DNA of 64,000 nucleotides, taken from contig NZ_CP084115.1 in assembly GCF_020217465.1 (NCBI RefSeq), forward strand, positions 3,410,001 through 3,474,000, read 5' to 3'. The DNA comes from Cobetia amphilecti. GTDB taxonomy: Bacteria; Pseudomonadota; Gammaproteobacteria; Pseudomonadales; Halomonadaceae. The number at the start of each line of letters is the position of its first letter. Positions within the stretch are counted from its first letter, which is position 1. Shown in pieces: positions 8,607-19,500 of the stretch. The notes beneath the pieces are model-generated. The model made no database searches. It had not been told where the DNA came from and worked only from the letters and a program-made list of their open reading frames with translations. A program made the position numbers and the translations under genes.

Positions 8607-9914
8607 TTAGCCCTGTTGTTGGACGGGGACGGCAACATTCATGGAATCCAGCAGAGCGCCGGTCGCCGACAGCAGGCGATAGTTGGCGGTTTCCAGATCA
8701 AAACGGGCGCGAATCAGGTTCTGTTGAGAGGTGAACAGCTCACTCTCGCTATCCAGAAGGTCCAGCAATGTGCGGCGCCCGATATCGAATTGCTTGCGAT
8801 AACTCTCGCGGGTATCGGTCGCGGCACGCACATAACTTTCCAGGTAATCGATCTGACGCTTGAGGTTCTCGCGGGCATTCCATGCCAGACGAATCTCGTC
8901 ACGCACATCGCGCATCACGCGATCATTGTCGTGCTCGACCGCTTCCAGCGCTGCCTGACGACCGCGGATCTCGGACTGATCACGGCCACCACGATACAGG
9001 TTGTAGCGCATGACCAGTTCGACACTCCAGTCGTCTGACTTGCTCTTGTCCTGGTCATAATCATTGTCCAGCGTGCGATTGCCCTCGAGACTGAACTCGG
9101 GGTAGTTATCGCCCTTCTCGGCGTTCACTTCATGGCGTGCAGCATCAATGGAGACCCGCGCTGCCGCCAACAGCGGGTTGCGCTGATTGGCCTGCACGTA
9201 GGCGCTCTCGACATCCTCGCTGAGCAGGCTGGTGTCGATGCCCGGCATGCTGAGGTCCGACGGCATCTCACCCACCAGACGCAGATAGGCAGAGCGGGAA
9301 TCCTCGAGATTGTTGATCGATGACAGCACGCTGGCTTCGGCATTGGCCAGACGACCATCCACCTGACGCACGTCACTGCGCGCACCGAGGCCGGATTCCG
9401 CACGCCGCCCGATATCATTCGAGATACGACGGTGAGCCTCGAGATTGGCTTGTGCGTACTTGAGAATCAGCTCATCACGCATGACCTGCAGATAGGCACC
9501 GGCCGTATCCAGCGCGATGTCATTGGCCTCGGCCGCAACCTGCAGGCGCTGGTAGTCCGCCTCTGTCTCGGCCTGGCGAATGCGCTCGATTGTCGTGTTG
9601 CCGTCCCAGAGCAGCTGACGGATGGTCAGATCAAGGCGCGTGTAATCGTGCCAGTCGTCATCGTCATTGACGCCGTCATCTTCCGAGTCGAACTTGCCAT
9701 AGCCCAGACGACCGGTCAGATCCACTGTCGGGCGATACGCCCCGCGCTGGGTTTCCGCTTCTTCGAGTCGCTGGATGTGACGTGAAACCTGAACGCGCGT
9801 GCGCGGGTTTTCCATTACCGCTCGGGATACGGCCTCTTCAAGAGTCGCAGCCGAAGCCTGAACGCCAAACCCCATCCCTGCGGCGATGCTCAACGCCAAG
9901 AGTGTCTTTTTCAT
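8607..9914 (-). CDS. lapE: TolC-family outer-membrane channel of the adhesin secretion system (LapE-like)
   Basis: Outer-membrane efflux channel that completes the LapBCE type I secretion machine. The 435-residue product has a signal peptide (MKKTLLALSIAAGMGFGVQASA), then two TolC/OEP repeats rich in long helices (about 25-215 and 230-430), including AGAYLQVMRDELILKYAQ and the C-terminal pattern FDIGRRTLLDLLDSESELF followed by LIRARFDLETANYRLL, typical of TolC/AggA proteins. In Lap systems the adhesin's N-terminal module stays lodged in this pore after secretion. It lies 33 bp downstream of lapC and 66 bp upstream of lapD on the minus strand, so the operon is probably one unit. Confidence 0.92.
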   Translation of the reverse strand: MKKTLLALSIAAGMGFGVQASAATLEEAVSRAVMENPRTRVQVSRHIQRLEEAETQRGAYRPTVDLTGRLGYGKFDSEDDGVNDDDDWHDYTRLDLTIRQLLWDGNTTIERIRQAETEADYQRLQVAAEANDIALDTAGAYLQVMRDELILKYAQANLEAHRRISNDIGRRAESGLGARSDVRQVDGRLANAEASVLSSINNLEDSRSAYLRLVGEMPSDLSMPGIDTSLLSEDVESAYVQANQRNPLLAAARVSIDAARHEVNAEKGDNYPEFSLEGNRTLDNDYDQDKSKSDDWSVELVMRYNLYRGGRDQSEIRGRQAALEAVEHDNDRVMRDVRDEIRLAWNARENLKRQIDYLESYVRAATDTRESYRKQFDIGRRTLLDLLDSESELFTSQQNLIRARFDLETANYRLLSATGALLDSMNVAVPVQQQG

Positions 9915-9947
9915 TATGAGTTACCCTCGAATCCATCAAATCCTTGA

Positions 9948-11330
9948 TCAACGTTCACGCAAGGCACCTTGCCTGGCGCGCAGAATCGGCTTCATCAGAT
10001 ATTGCAGTACGGTCTGATTGCCAGTGATCACATCGACACTGGCCTGCATGCCCGGGATGATCGTGAGCGGATCCGAGTCACTTCCAAGGTGGTTCTGCTC
10101 CGTCAGCACCTTGATCTCGTAGAAACTGTTGCCTTCTTCATCCTGCACAGTATCCGCACTGATCTGATCGACCTTGCCTTCCAATCCACCGTAGATGGTG
10201 AAATCGTAGGCAGATAACTTGACGACGGCCGGCTGTCCGATTCTCAGAAAGCCGATGTCCTTGGGAGCGACTCGCGCCTGAACCAGCAGCTGATCCTCGA
10301 TGGGAACAATCTCCATCAGGTCTTCCCCGGGCTCGATGACGCCGCCTATGGTATTGATATTCAGCGTCTTGATGGCGCCCTGAACCGGAGAGGTCACCAA
10401 AGTACGATCGAGTCGGTCCTGAAGACTGGTGCGCCCCTCACGCAAGCGACCCAGATCCGCCTGGGTCTTGGCGAGCTCTTCCGCGGCACGTGAGCGGAAT
10501 TCCTGCGCGACGCCGACCCGATTCGAGATGGCCTCATCCAGCTCCGATTGCTTGCCCGGCACGGCCAGACGCGCCGACTCAAGATCACCCCGCAGGTCGT
10601 TGACCTCACGCTGGATCTTGAGAAGGTCCACCTGAGAGACCACGCCTTCACGCACCAGCGGGGCCGTCATGCCGAGCTCGCGACGTGACAGTTGATAGCT
10701 GCGCTCGAGACTGTTGATGCGCGATCTCAACTCACGCAACTCCTGTTCTTTCTGCAGAATCTGTTCACGCGCGCCATTGAGGCCACTGTTGAGCTGATTC
10801 AGATGCGTGCGATATGCCGTCATCGCACGCGACACCAGAGCTGGACTGCGCGCCTTGAATTCTTCGTCGAACGGCAACTCGATATTCTTCACGCTCACCT
10901 GATCCTTCCAGGCATCCGCGGAGGCGTTGACCTCGATGGAATCAAGCTCGGTGTCGTACTGCATGATGGTGGCCTGCAGGCCATCGAGGGTCGAGACACG
11001 CTCGCGCAGATCGGAACCTGCACTGGTGTCATCGATGCGCAGCAGTGGCTCCCCCGCCGAGACGACCTGACCTTCCTTGATATAGATCTCGCGCACGATA
11101 CCGCCTTCCAGGTTCTGGACGACCTGCAAGTGCGTCGAGGGCACGACCTTGCCGGACCCGCGCGTGACGACCTCCAGACTCGCCTGGCTGGCCCAGATGA
11201 TGAAGATGACCACGAATGCGAGCACCATCCAGATCAGGATGCGCGACTTCCAGGGAGTCGCCAGCAACACGGCCGAGCTGACATCGTCGAGATGGTGAAG
11301 GTCACGCTGCTCAATCGGTGCCTTAGCCAC
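9948..11330 (-). CDS. lapC: HlyD-family periplasmic adaptor of type I secretion (LapC-like)
   Basis: Membrane-fusion protein linking the ABC transporter to the TolC channel. Of 460 residues, a short cytoplasmic N-terminus is followed by one TM (about 28-46), the biotinyl-lipoyl half motif VVQNLEGGIVREIYIKEGQ, a long coiled-coil hairpin (about 150-310, many Q/E/R/L heptads) and the second barrel half (TLVTSPVQGAIKTLNINTIG) with the family signature around RIGQPAVVKLSAYDF. The first 8 nt overlap the end of lapB, which implies coupled translation. No other cargo than the giant adhesin is nearby. Confidence 0.94.
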   Translation of the reverse strand: MAKAPIEQRDLHHLDDVSSAVLLATPWKSRILIWMVLAFVVIFIIWASQASLEVVTRGSGKVVPSTHLQVVQNLEGGIVREIYIKEGQVVSAGEPLLRIDDTSAGSDLRERVSTLDGLQATIMQYDTELDSIEVNASADAWKDQVSVKNIELPFDEEFKARSPALVSRAMTAYRTHLNQLNSGLNGAREQILQKEQELRELRSRINSLERSYQLSRRELGMTAPLVREGVVSQVDLLKIQREVNDLRGDLESARLAVPGKQSELDEAISNRVGVAQEFRSRAAEELAKTQADLGRLREGRTSLQDRLDRTLVTSPVQGAIKTLNINTIGGVIEPGEDLMEIVPIEDQLLVQARVAPKDIGFLRIGQPAVVKLSAYDFTIYGGLEGKVDQISADTVQDEEGNSFYEIKVLTEQNHLGSDSDPLTIIPGMQASVDVITGNQTVLQYLMKPILRARQGALRER

Positions 11331-13497
11331 GATTCACCTCCTGCTTGCGCCCAGCGACACGGCCTTCATTCAGGGCGCTCAGCACCTGCTGCTTGGGACC
11401 ATCGGCGACGATGCGCCCTCCTTCCATGACGATGACGCGGTCTACCACGTCGAGCATGCTGCTCTTGTGGGTGACCAGCAGCAGCGTCTGGCTGCGTGGC
11501 AGGGACTTGAGCATTCTGCGCAGGCGCAGCTCGGCGCGGTTATCCATGTGCGACCCGGGCTCATCGAGCAGCAAGAGCGGAGGACGCATCAAGAGTGCGC
11601 GTGCCAGCAAGACCGTCTGACGCTGACCGCTGGAGAGCATGCGCCCACCCTCACCCACCTGACGGTCCAGTCCTTCAGGGTGATGACGAGTGAATTCGGT
11701 CACACCGGAGGCATCAGCCGCGAGGTCGACCTGTACATCACTGGCGTGTGGTTGGCCGAGGGTGATGTTGTCGCGAATGGAGCCGAAGAACAGTGAACTG
11801 TCCTGGCCCGCATGACCGATATGCCGACGTACGTCGGCGGGATGCAGCTGATTGAGATCCAGTCCATCGATTCGAACGCTGCCCGCCGTGGCGCGATACA
11901 GGCCAGAGACAAGACGCTGCAAGGTACTCTTGCCAGCACCGATACGCCCGATGATCGCGATCCTCTCACCTGGATTGATGGTCAATGAGATATCCGACAC
12001 GGCAGGCGGCGTATTCGGCGCATAGGCAAAGCCGACGCGGTCGAATTCGATGCGCATCTGCAGGTGCTCGCGGTGAACGTAACGACGATCTTCCGACTCT
12101 TCCGGCAATGCCATGATCTGCTCAAGCGCACTCATGGCACTGCGAGTCTGGCCGATGCGCGTGATCAGCAACGCCAACTGCCCCAGCGGCTGCAACGCAC
12201 GCCCGGACAGCATGACCGCGGCAATCAAGCCACCGACAGACAGGCGTGCATCCGCGATCAGATAGACCCCGAACACGACCAGCGCCACCGTGGTGGCTTG
12301 TGTCAGCGACATGCTCAACGAGCTGACAGAGGTCGTCAGGTTGCGGCTTTTCACCCCCCAATGCGCGATCTGCCCGACGGCGCGTTCATATCGACGCTGG
12401 GTTTCGCCCTGAGCATTGGCCAGCTTGAGGCTCTCGAGGCCGGAGACGGCTTCGACGAGGCGCGCATTGCGTTCCGTCGCCAGGCGCGACCCCTGCTCGA
12501 TACTGCTGCGCAGCGGTTTCTGGATCGCCAGACTGTAGACAAGCAGGATCACGAGCGCGGCGAAGGGCACCAGAACCAATGGCCCCGCCACGATCCAGAT
12601 CACCAGCAGGAACAGCAGGGCAAACGGCAGATCGACCAGGGTGGTCAGGGTCGCGGAGGTAAAGAACTCGCGGATCGAATCGAACTCCTGCAGGTGCTTC
12701 ACATAGCCACCGACGGAGCCGGGACGCGCTTCCATCCGCAGGTTCATGGTCTTGGAGAAGAGCTTCGAGGTCAGCAACACCTCTGACTTCTTGCCGGCCG
12801 TGTCCATGAAGTAGGCGCGTGTCTGGCGCATCACGAAGTCGAACACCATGATGATCGCCATACCCGTCGCCAAGACCCACAGCGTGTTGAAGGCCAGGTT
12901 GGGCACGACCTTGTCATAGGCGTTCATCACGAACAGTGGCGATGCCACGGCAAACAGGTTGATCAATATCGACGCCAGAATCACGTCACGATAGATCGGC
13001 CGCGACAGCTTCAGCGTTGACCAGAACCAATGGCCATCGCTCTGCTTGAGCGTTTCCGGTGCGCGTTCATCAAAGCGGTGCTCCTGCTTGAGATAGACGA
13101 CACGCCCATCATGACGCTCAGCCAGAGACTCGATGTCGACCAGCTCATCACCATCGGCCTCAGGCTGATGAATCCTGGCCTTGCCTGCGTCGTTGTCGAC
13201 CTCCAGCAAGACGACAGCACGCTCTTCCTTGAGTATCAGAATGCACGGCATCAGCATGTCGCTGATGGCCGTGATCTGCTGGTTGACCAGTTTGGCACTC
13301 AGATTGGCACGTGCCGCGGCACGACTGACAAGCGCCAGGGGAAGACGGCCTTCCTCCATGGGAAGACCATCGACCAGCACTGCTGCAGATCTGGGATTGC
13401 CGTGGTAACGCGCCATGAAGACCAGCGCATTGAGAAGGGGGTCGCCTTCCCTCTCGCCAACGGGCTCCGGTCTTAATGGCGTGGGTTGATCGCTCAA
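11323..13497 (-). CDS. lapB: Type I secretion ABC transporter, permease/ATPase (LapB-like)
   Basis: Inner-membrane exporter energising adhesin secretion. Of 724 residues, an N-terminal C39-peptidase-like domain (about 15-140) lacks the catalytic Cys (the region reads LNALVFMARYHGNP). It therefore is a substrate-docking C39-like domain, as in RTX exporters. The six-TM ABC permease is about 160-440, and the nucleotide-binding domain about 480-715, with Walker A GRIGAGKST (about 516-524), signature LSSGQRQ (about 620) and Walker B LLLLDEP (about 640) followed by GSHMD. It starts 97 bp downstream of the lapA stop and overlaps lapC by 8 nt. Confidence 0.95.
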   Translation of the reverse strand: MSDQPTPLRPEPVGEREGDPLLNALVFMARYHGNPRSAAVLVDGLPMEEGRLPLALVSRAAARANLSAKLVNQQITAISDMLMPCILILKEERAVVLLEVDNDAGKARIHQPEADGDELVDIESLAERHDGRVVYLKQEHRFDERAPETLKQSDGHWFWSTLKLSRPIYRDVILASILINLFAVASPLFVMNAYDKVVPNLAFNTLWVLATGMAIIMVFDFVMRQTRAYFMDTAGKKSEVLLTSKLFSKTMNLRMEARPGSVGGYVKHLQEFDSIREFFTSATLTTLVDLPFALLFLLVIWIVAGPLVLVPFAALVILLVYSLAIQKPLRSSIEQGSRLATERNARLVEAVSGLESLKLANAQGETQRRYERAVGQIAHWGVKSRNLTTSVSSLSMSLTQATTVALVVFGVYLIADARLSVGGLIAAVMLSGRALQPLGQLALLITRIGQTRSAMSALEQIMALPEESEDRRYVHREHLQMRIEFDRVGFAYAPNTPPAVSDISLTINPGERIAIIGRIGAGKSTLQRLVSGLYRATAGSVRIDGLDLNQLHPADVRRHIGHAGQDSSLFFGSIRDNITLGQPHASDVQVDLAADASGVTEFTRHHPEGLDRQVGEGGRMLSSGQRQTVLLARALLMRPPLLLLDEPGSHMDNRAELRLRRMLKSLPRSQTLLLVTHKSSMLDVVDRVIVMEGGRIVADGPKQQVLSALNEGRVAGRKQEVNRG

Positions 13498-13555
13498 CCT
13501 GTCCTCCTTAGTAGGGCACTTCGCAGATGTCTCTACGGCAAAGTCTAATACAGCA

Positions 13556-13583
13556 AGGGGAGACAGCCTAAGCCATCTCCCCT
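13556..13583 (-). terminator. Hairpin between the giant adhesin gene and lapB
   Basis: AGGGGAGA (13556-13563) pairs with TCTCCCCT (13576-13583) around a 12-nt loop, 11 bp past the lapA stop. No U-tract follows on the minus strand. It could reduce read-through so that less transporter than adhesin message is made. Confidence 0.45.
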
Positions 13584-13594
13584 ATCACATCGAT

Positions 13595-16500
13595 TCAGCC
13601 GTCAACGTTCGTCTTGAGACTGTTGCTGTCGAGCAGAGATTGAATAATCTGCGTATCCGTGTCGCCACCTGATGTCAGGTCGACATCCTGCAGATTGATC
13701 TCTTGCGTGATATTGCTGCCGTCGGATCCATCGACACTGATCTCGATATTGGTGCCACCTTCTCCGTCTGACTCGAAGTGCAGGAAGCTCGAGAGCGTAT
13801 CGGCATCATCGTTGGACTGAAGCAGATCGGACAGATCGATGACATCGCCATCCGCGACACTGAAGTCAGTGATGGTATCCGTCGCCATGCCGCCTTCGCT
13901 GTTGATGTCATGACCGCTCAGCCACTGGAAGGTGTCGGCACCATCGCCGCCGGTCAGGATGTCATTGCCGGCACCTCCGACCAGAAGATCATCGCCCTCA
14001 CCACCAGAGAGGATATCGTTGCCGGTGCCGCCTCTCAGCGTATCGTTGCCGCTGCCGCCTTCCAGACGATCACTGCCCTCGCCACCGCTCAGGGTGTCAT
14101 TGCCGCCCTGGCCAACCAGATAGTCCGCATAGAACGGGCCATCTCCATCGCCCGTCAGGGTGTCGTTGCCATCGGTGCCGATGACCACGGCCAGCTTGTC
14201 GACATCGATACTGACACTTGAGGCGTTGGTATCCCCGTCATTGTCGACCGTCACGTAATCGAAGCTGTCCGTGGAGCGCTCGCTGACGTTATCCGGGGGC
14301 GTGTAGGTGAAGTCACCGCTCCCCAGATTGAACAGCATGCTGCCACCCAGGTCTGTCGAGATGATCAACTCCAGGCTGTCCGCATCGTAGCTGCTGTTGT
14401 CCGACCCCGTAGCAGACACGGTGTTGGTAACCGGATCATAACTGTAGGTCGTGCCATCCACGGTGACCGATTGCAGATAACCGCCATCCGCTCCCAGCAG
14501 ACTGCCATCCACGGAGCTGCCCGAGACAAGCTGACCACTGACAGGCGATTGCACGGTCGCGGCCAGACTATCATCGAGGTCCGAGAAACTGGTGACGATA
14601 GCGGCATCAATATCTTCATCAGCTGAGCCGTCATAGGCAATGGGGTTCAGGTTGTCCTCAGTGACACCTTCACCCAAACCTATTGCATAAGACTTGACGC
14701 CATTTTCAACCAGGAAGTCAGTCCAGATTTCTTCTTCTTGCGGAGAAATCCCTCTATCACTGTAGTAGACGGTATTTCCGACGAGTACATCTAACTGGCT
14801 GGAGTCTCCATCACCATAATTGGGGCTACCATCAGAGAAGAAGTAGGAAATGCTTTGCGCGTTTTCCAATGCTCCATCTTGAGAATAGTTCTCCATAGCA
14901 GCAGCCAAGGCGGAGTCATAGTTAGTGACACCAGCCGCCACAAGATCGTCCAGGATGTCCACGACTTCATCGACACTCAGCCACGCTTCTTGCGCTGTAG
15001 CCACTGTCGAGAACGTCACTAGATTGATACGAACATCACCAAAGTCGTCATAGGCCCCGATCAAGGTCTTGATTGAGTCGATAGCGCTCTGAAGGCGAGT
15101 CTCACCATTTATGCCATCGTCCTCCCCCATGGAGCCAGACACATCAAGCATGATAGTCAGGTTGGTATCCACCAGGGTGGACGAGAAGCTCTGCGCTTCC
15201 TGCTGCTCGGGTGCATCATCCTCGATGCCGATGGTCAGCGTGCCGGTGGAGCTGGCGCCTTCGCTATCCGTTGCGAGCACACCGAAGTCCAGAGACAGGA
15301 CATCTTCACCATCACCCGAGTGATCGACCGCCTGACTCAGAGTGAAGGTATAGGCGCCGCTGTCATCGATGGTCACCGTCGCGACCTCATTGCCATCAGC
15401 ATCGGTTGCCACCATTGACTGGGTGCCGCTGCCGGACCAGATCACCGCACTGCCACCGGAGGTGATGGCCGTGGCAGGAGCCGTCAATACCAGCGACAGG
15501 CTGTCACTGTCGACATCCGTGACGGAAACCGTACCGGTGACGGTGGTGGCATCGGTGGTATCCGTGAAGCCATCAGCCGCATCACTGTCGGCGATACCGC
15601 CTTCAAGCCCTTCTTCGCTGACGCGGCCTTCAGTCGCAGTCACCACCGGGGCATCATTCGTCCCCTGAATGGTAATGGTGACATCCTGGGTAGCTGTCGC
15701 TCCCGCCGTATCCGTGACAGTGACGGTGTAGGTCAGGACCAGCGACTCGCCTGCAGACAGGTAGTCGAAGCTTTCCCCGGCAGCACTGCTGTCGAAGGAC
15801 CAGTTGAGCGTACCTTCAGTACTCTCGTCATCGATGATGGCCCCGGTATCCACGCCCAGCAGCGCAAGCAGGTCATCGTTGTCCAGCGTACCGGTGTCGC
15901 CATCACTGGAGACGCCGGTAACGCTCGGCGTCACGCTATTGCTGAGATCCACGTCATCCACCGACAGAGTCCCGCTGGCACTCAGCGGTGCACCCGCCTC
16001 CGTCAGGCTGGCGGCGGCACTGTCGCCACTGCTGACACTTATCTCCGGCGCATCGTTGCTACCTTTGATGGTGATGGTCAGCGTGGTAGTGGCAGTATCA
16101 CCGTCAGCATCCGTGATCACGTAGGTATAGACGTCCGTGACCGACTCACCGGCCGCCAGGTACTGCAGGTCGTCGCGTGCTGACTGATAGCTGTAGGAGC
16201 CATCCGCCGCCAGGGTCAGCTCGCCGTGCTCACCCGTGATCACGGCCGCCGCGCCATCGCTCACCGGGGCAGTCTCCGCTCCGGCGATGACGGCAGTCAC
16301 GATTACCGCATCGGCACCCAGAGTATCGGCAGTCGCCGATGTGCCCTCCACGACATTGCCGGTGATGGCAGAATTGAGATTCTCGCCAATGCTGCGCGTA
16401 TCAGCGTTGGCTACCGGTGCCGTATCCAGCACCGTGACATCGAGACTGTCACTGGTGCTCTGGCCTGCCAGATCCGTCACTACGACGGTGAAACCATCGA

Positions 16501-19500
16501 CGACGCTGTCATCGCCATCTGTGTGATCAGCCGCTGTGCCATCTTCCACATAGGTGTAGGTGACCTCACCACTGTCGGCATCGTAGCCGGTCACGGTCAG
16601 CGTGCCTTCACCATCTGGATTGGAGATCACTACCGGTGTGGTGCTGGCATCCGTGATATCCACGCCAGCAATCGTCACTGCCGCGATACCTGCTGCAGCT
16701 GACACGGTAAAGGTATTGGTGAGCGTGCTTCCGGTCGCTTCGGTGACGGACTGGTCTTCCAGTGAACGGATGACCGGCAGCGCATCATCAGTTCCCTTGA
16801 TGACGATATCCACTGTCGTGCTGGAGCCATCGCTGAGCTGCACGATGTACTGCTCATTGATCGTGTCGGCAGATGTCAGCCCCTGCACAGCGGCAGTGTC
16901 GTTATCCAGCGTATAGGTCCAGTTGCCGTCGGAATCGACGGCGAAGGTACCGTAGAGACTGCTGTCGTCAGTGGCCGGCGTGAACGTCGGCGCATCACTA
17001 TCGACATCGGTCGCGGTCAGCGTACCTGAAGCTTCCGTCACACCATCTTCGGCAACAGCGCCATCATCGGCACTGATGACGACAGGGTCATCAATCGCTG
17101 CGACGTCCTCGAAGCTGAGAATGGCTTCATCGAACTCGGTGCCATCCGTGATCACATAAGTGGTGTCGGGTACCGGACCGTTGTAATTCTCACCGGGCGT
17201 GAAGGTGAAGGTACCGTCAGCATTGATCAGAAGTGTGCCGACTTCGCCAAGATCCGCTGTCTTGCCCGGGTCGTACATAACCCCGTCAACAGTGAAGCTG
17301 ACGACGCTCAACTCATCACCATCGGCGTCGACGTCGTTGTTCAGGACGTTGCCGCTGACCGGAGTATCTTCCTCGACCACTATCGGACCGTCGTCATAGG
17401 CCACCGGCTTGTCATTCAAGCCCTGGACATTGATGGTGATGTCGGCGGTATCCGAGTCGCCATCCGCATCCAGGATGGTGTACTCGAATACTTCCTTGAC
17501 GAGGTCACCGGCACCCAGTGCCTGAGCGCGCGCATCATCAAGGTCATAACTGAAGGTGCCATCGGTATTGATGGTCAAGCTACCGTAGCTGCCATCGACG
17601 GTAACGCTACCCTCATTGTCTGCCAGTGAAATGCCATCGAGATGCGTGATGGTCACGCCATCAGCGCCTAGCTCATCCTGTCCGCCGCCGACAACACTGA
17701 AAATGACACTGGTGTTGATCACCGGCTCACCATCCGGAGACGTATCATCTTCGCGAATGGTGTAGGTGTCGTCATTGGCGACAGGCGCGGTATCCAGAAT
17801 CTTGACGTCAAGGCTGTCGCTGGTGCTCTGCCCGGCCAGGTCAGTGACGACCACGGCGTAGTTGTCGAACACGCTATCGTCGCCAGCCGAGTGATCCGCA
17901 GCCGTGCCATCCTCCACATAGGTGTAGGACACGGTGCCGGCATCGTAGCCCGTGATGGTCAGCGTGCCTTCGTCATCAGTCGCGCCCGGGATCACGATGG
18001 GGTTATCCACTGACGCCGAAGTGATATCCGTGCCATTGATGGTAACGCTGGCGATGCCGGCATCCGCTGCCACCTCGAAGGTGTCAGTGACCGTCTCACC
18101 CGTGGCCTCGGTCACTTCCTTGTCAGCCAGCGTGATGACCGGCACTGCGTCGGCCGAGCCCGTGATATTGATGGTCAGCGTAGTGCTGGAATAGTCGCCA
18201 TCGCTGTCTTCCAGCACATAGGTGAAGACATCTTCCGCCGGTTCATTCTCTGCCAGAGACTGCGTCTTGGTGGTATCCAGAACGTAGGTATAGCTGCCGT
18301 CACTGTTGAGCGTCAGAGTGCCGTAGTCGCCCGTGACCGTGGCACTGCCGCCGTCGGCAATCCCGGTATCGTTCAGTTTGCAGACCATGAATGGCGCATC
18401 TGCACCCAGGACGTCCTCATTGTCATTGGCACCGTCGATCACGTTGCCCGTGAGCTCGTCCGTCGCATCTTCATCAATATCGCGCTCATCCGGCTTGGCC
18501 GTCGGCGCGGTATCTAGAATCTTGACGTCAAGACTGTCGCTGGTGCTCTGCCCAGCCAGGTCAGTGACGACCACGGCGTAGTTGTCGAACACGCTATCGT
18601 CGCCAGCCGAGTGATCCGCAGCCGTGCCATCCTCCACATAGGTGTAGGACACGGTGCCGGCATCGTAGCCCGTGATGGTCAGCGTGCCTTCGTCATCAGT
18701 CGCGCCCGGGATCACGATGGGGTTATCCACTGACGCCGAAGTGATATCCGTGCCATTGATGGTAACGCTGGCGATGCCGGCATCCGCTGCCACCTCGAAG
18801 GTGTCAGTGACCGTCTCACCCGTGGCCTCGGTCACTTCCTTGTCAGCCAGCGTGATGACCGGCACTGCGTCGGCCGAGCCCGTGATATTGATGGTCAGCG
18901 TAGTGCTGGAATAGTCGCCATCGCTGTCTTCCAGCACATAGGTGAAGACATCTTCCGCCGGTTCATTCTCTGCCAGAGACTGCGTCTTGGTGGTATCCAG
19001 AACGTAGGTATAGCTGCCGTCACTGTTGAGCGTCAGAGTGCCGTAGTCGCCCGTGACCGTGGCACTGCCGCCGTCGGCAATCCCGGTATCGTTCAGTTTG
19101 CAGACCATGAATGGCGCATCTGCACCCAGGACGTCCTCATTGTCATTGGCACCGTCGATCACGTTGCCCGTGAGCTCGTCCGTCGCATCTTCATCAATAT
19201 CGCGCTCATCCGGCTTGGCCGTCGGCGCGGTATCTAGAATCTTGACGTCAAGACTGTCGCTGGTGCTCTGCCCAGCCAGGTCAGTGACGACCACGGCGTA
19301 GTTGTCGAACACGCTATCGTCGCCAGCCGAGTGATCCGCAGCCGTGCCATCCTCCACATAGGTGTAGGACACGGTGCCGGCATCGTAGCCCGTGATGGTC
19401 AGCGTGCCTTCGTCATCAGTCGCGCCCGGGATCACGATGGGGTTATCCACTGACGCCGAAGTGATATCCGTGCCATTGATGGTAACGCTGGCGATGCCGG

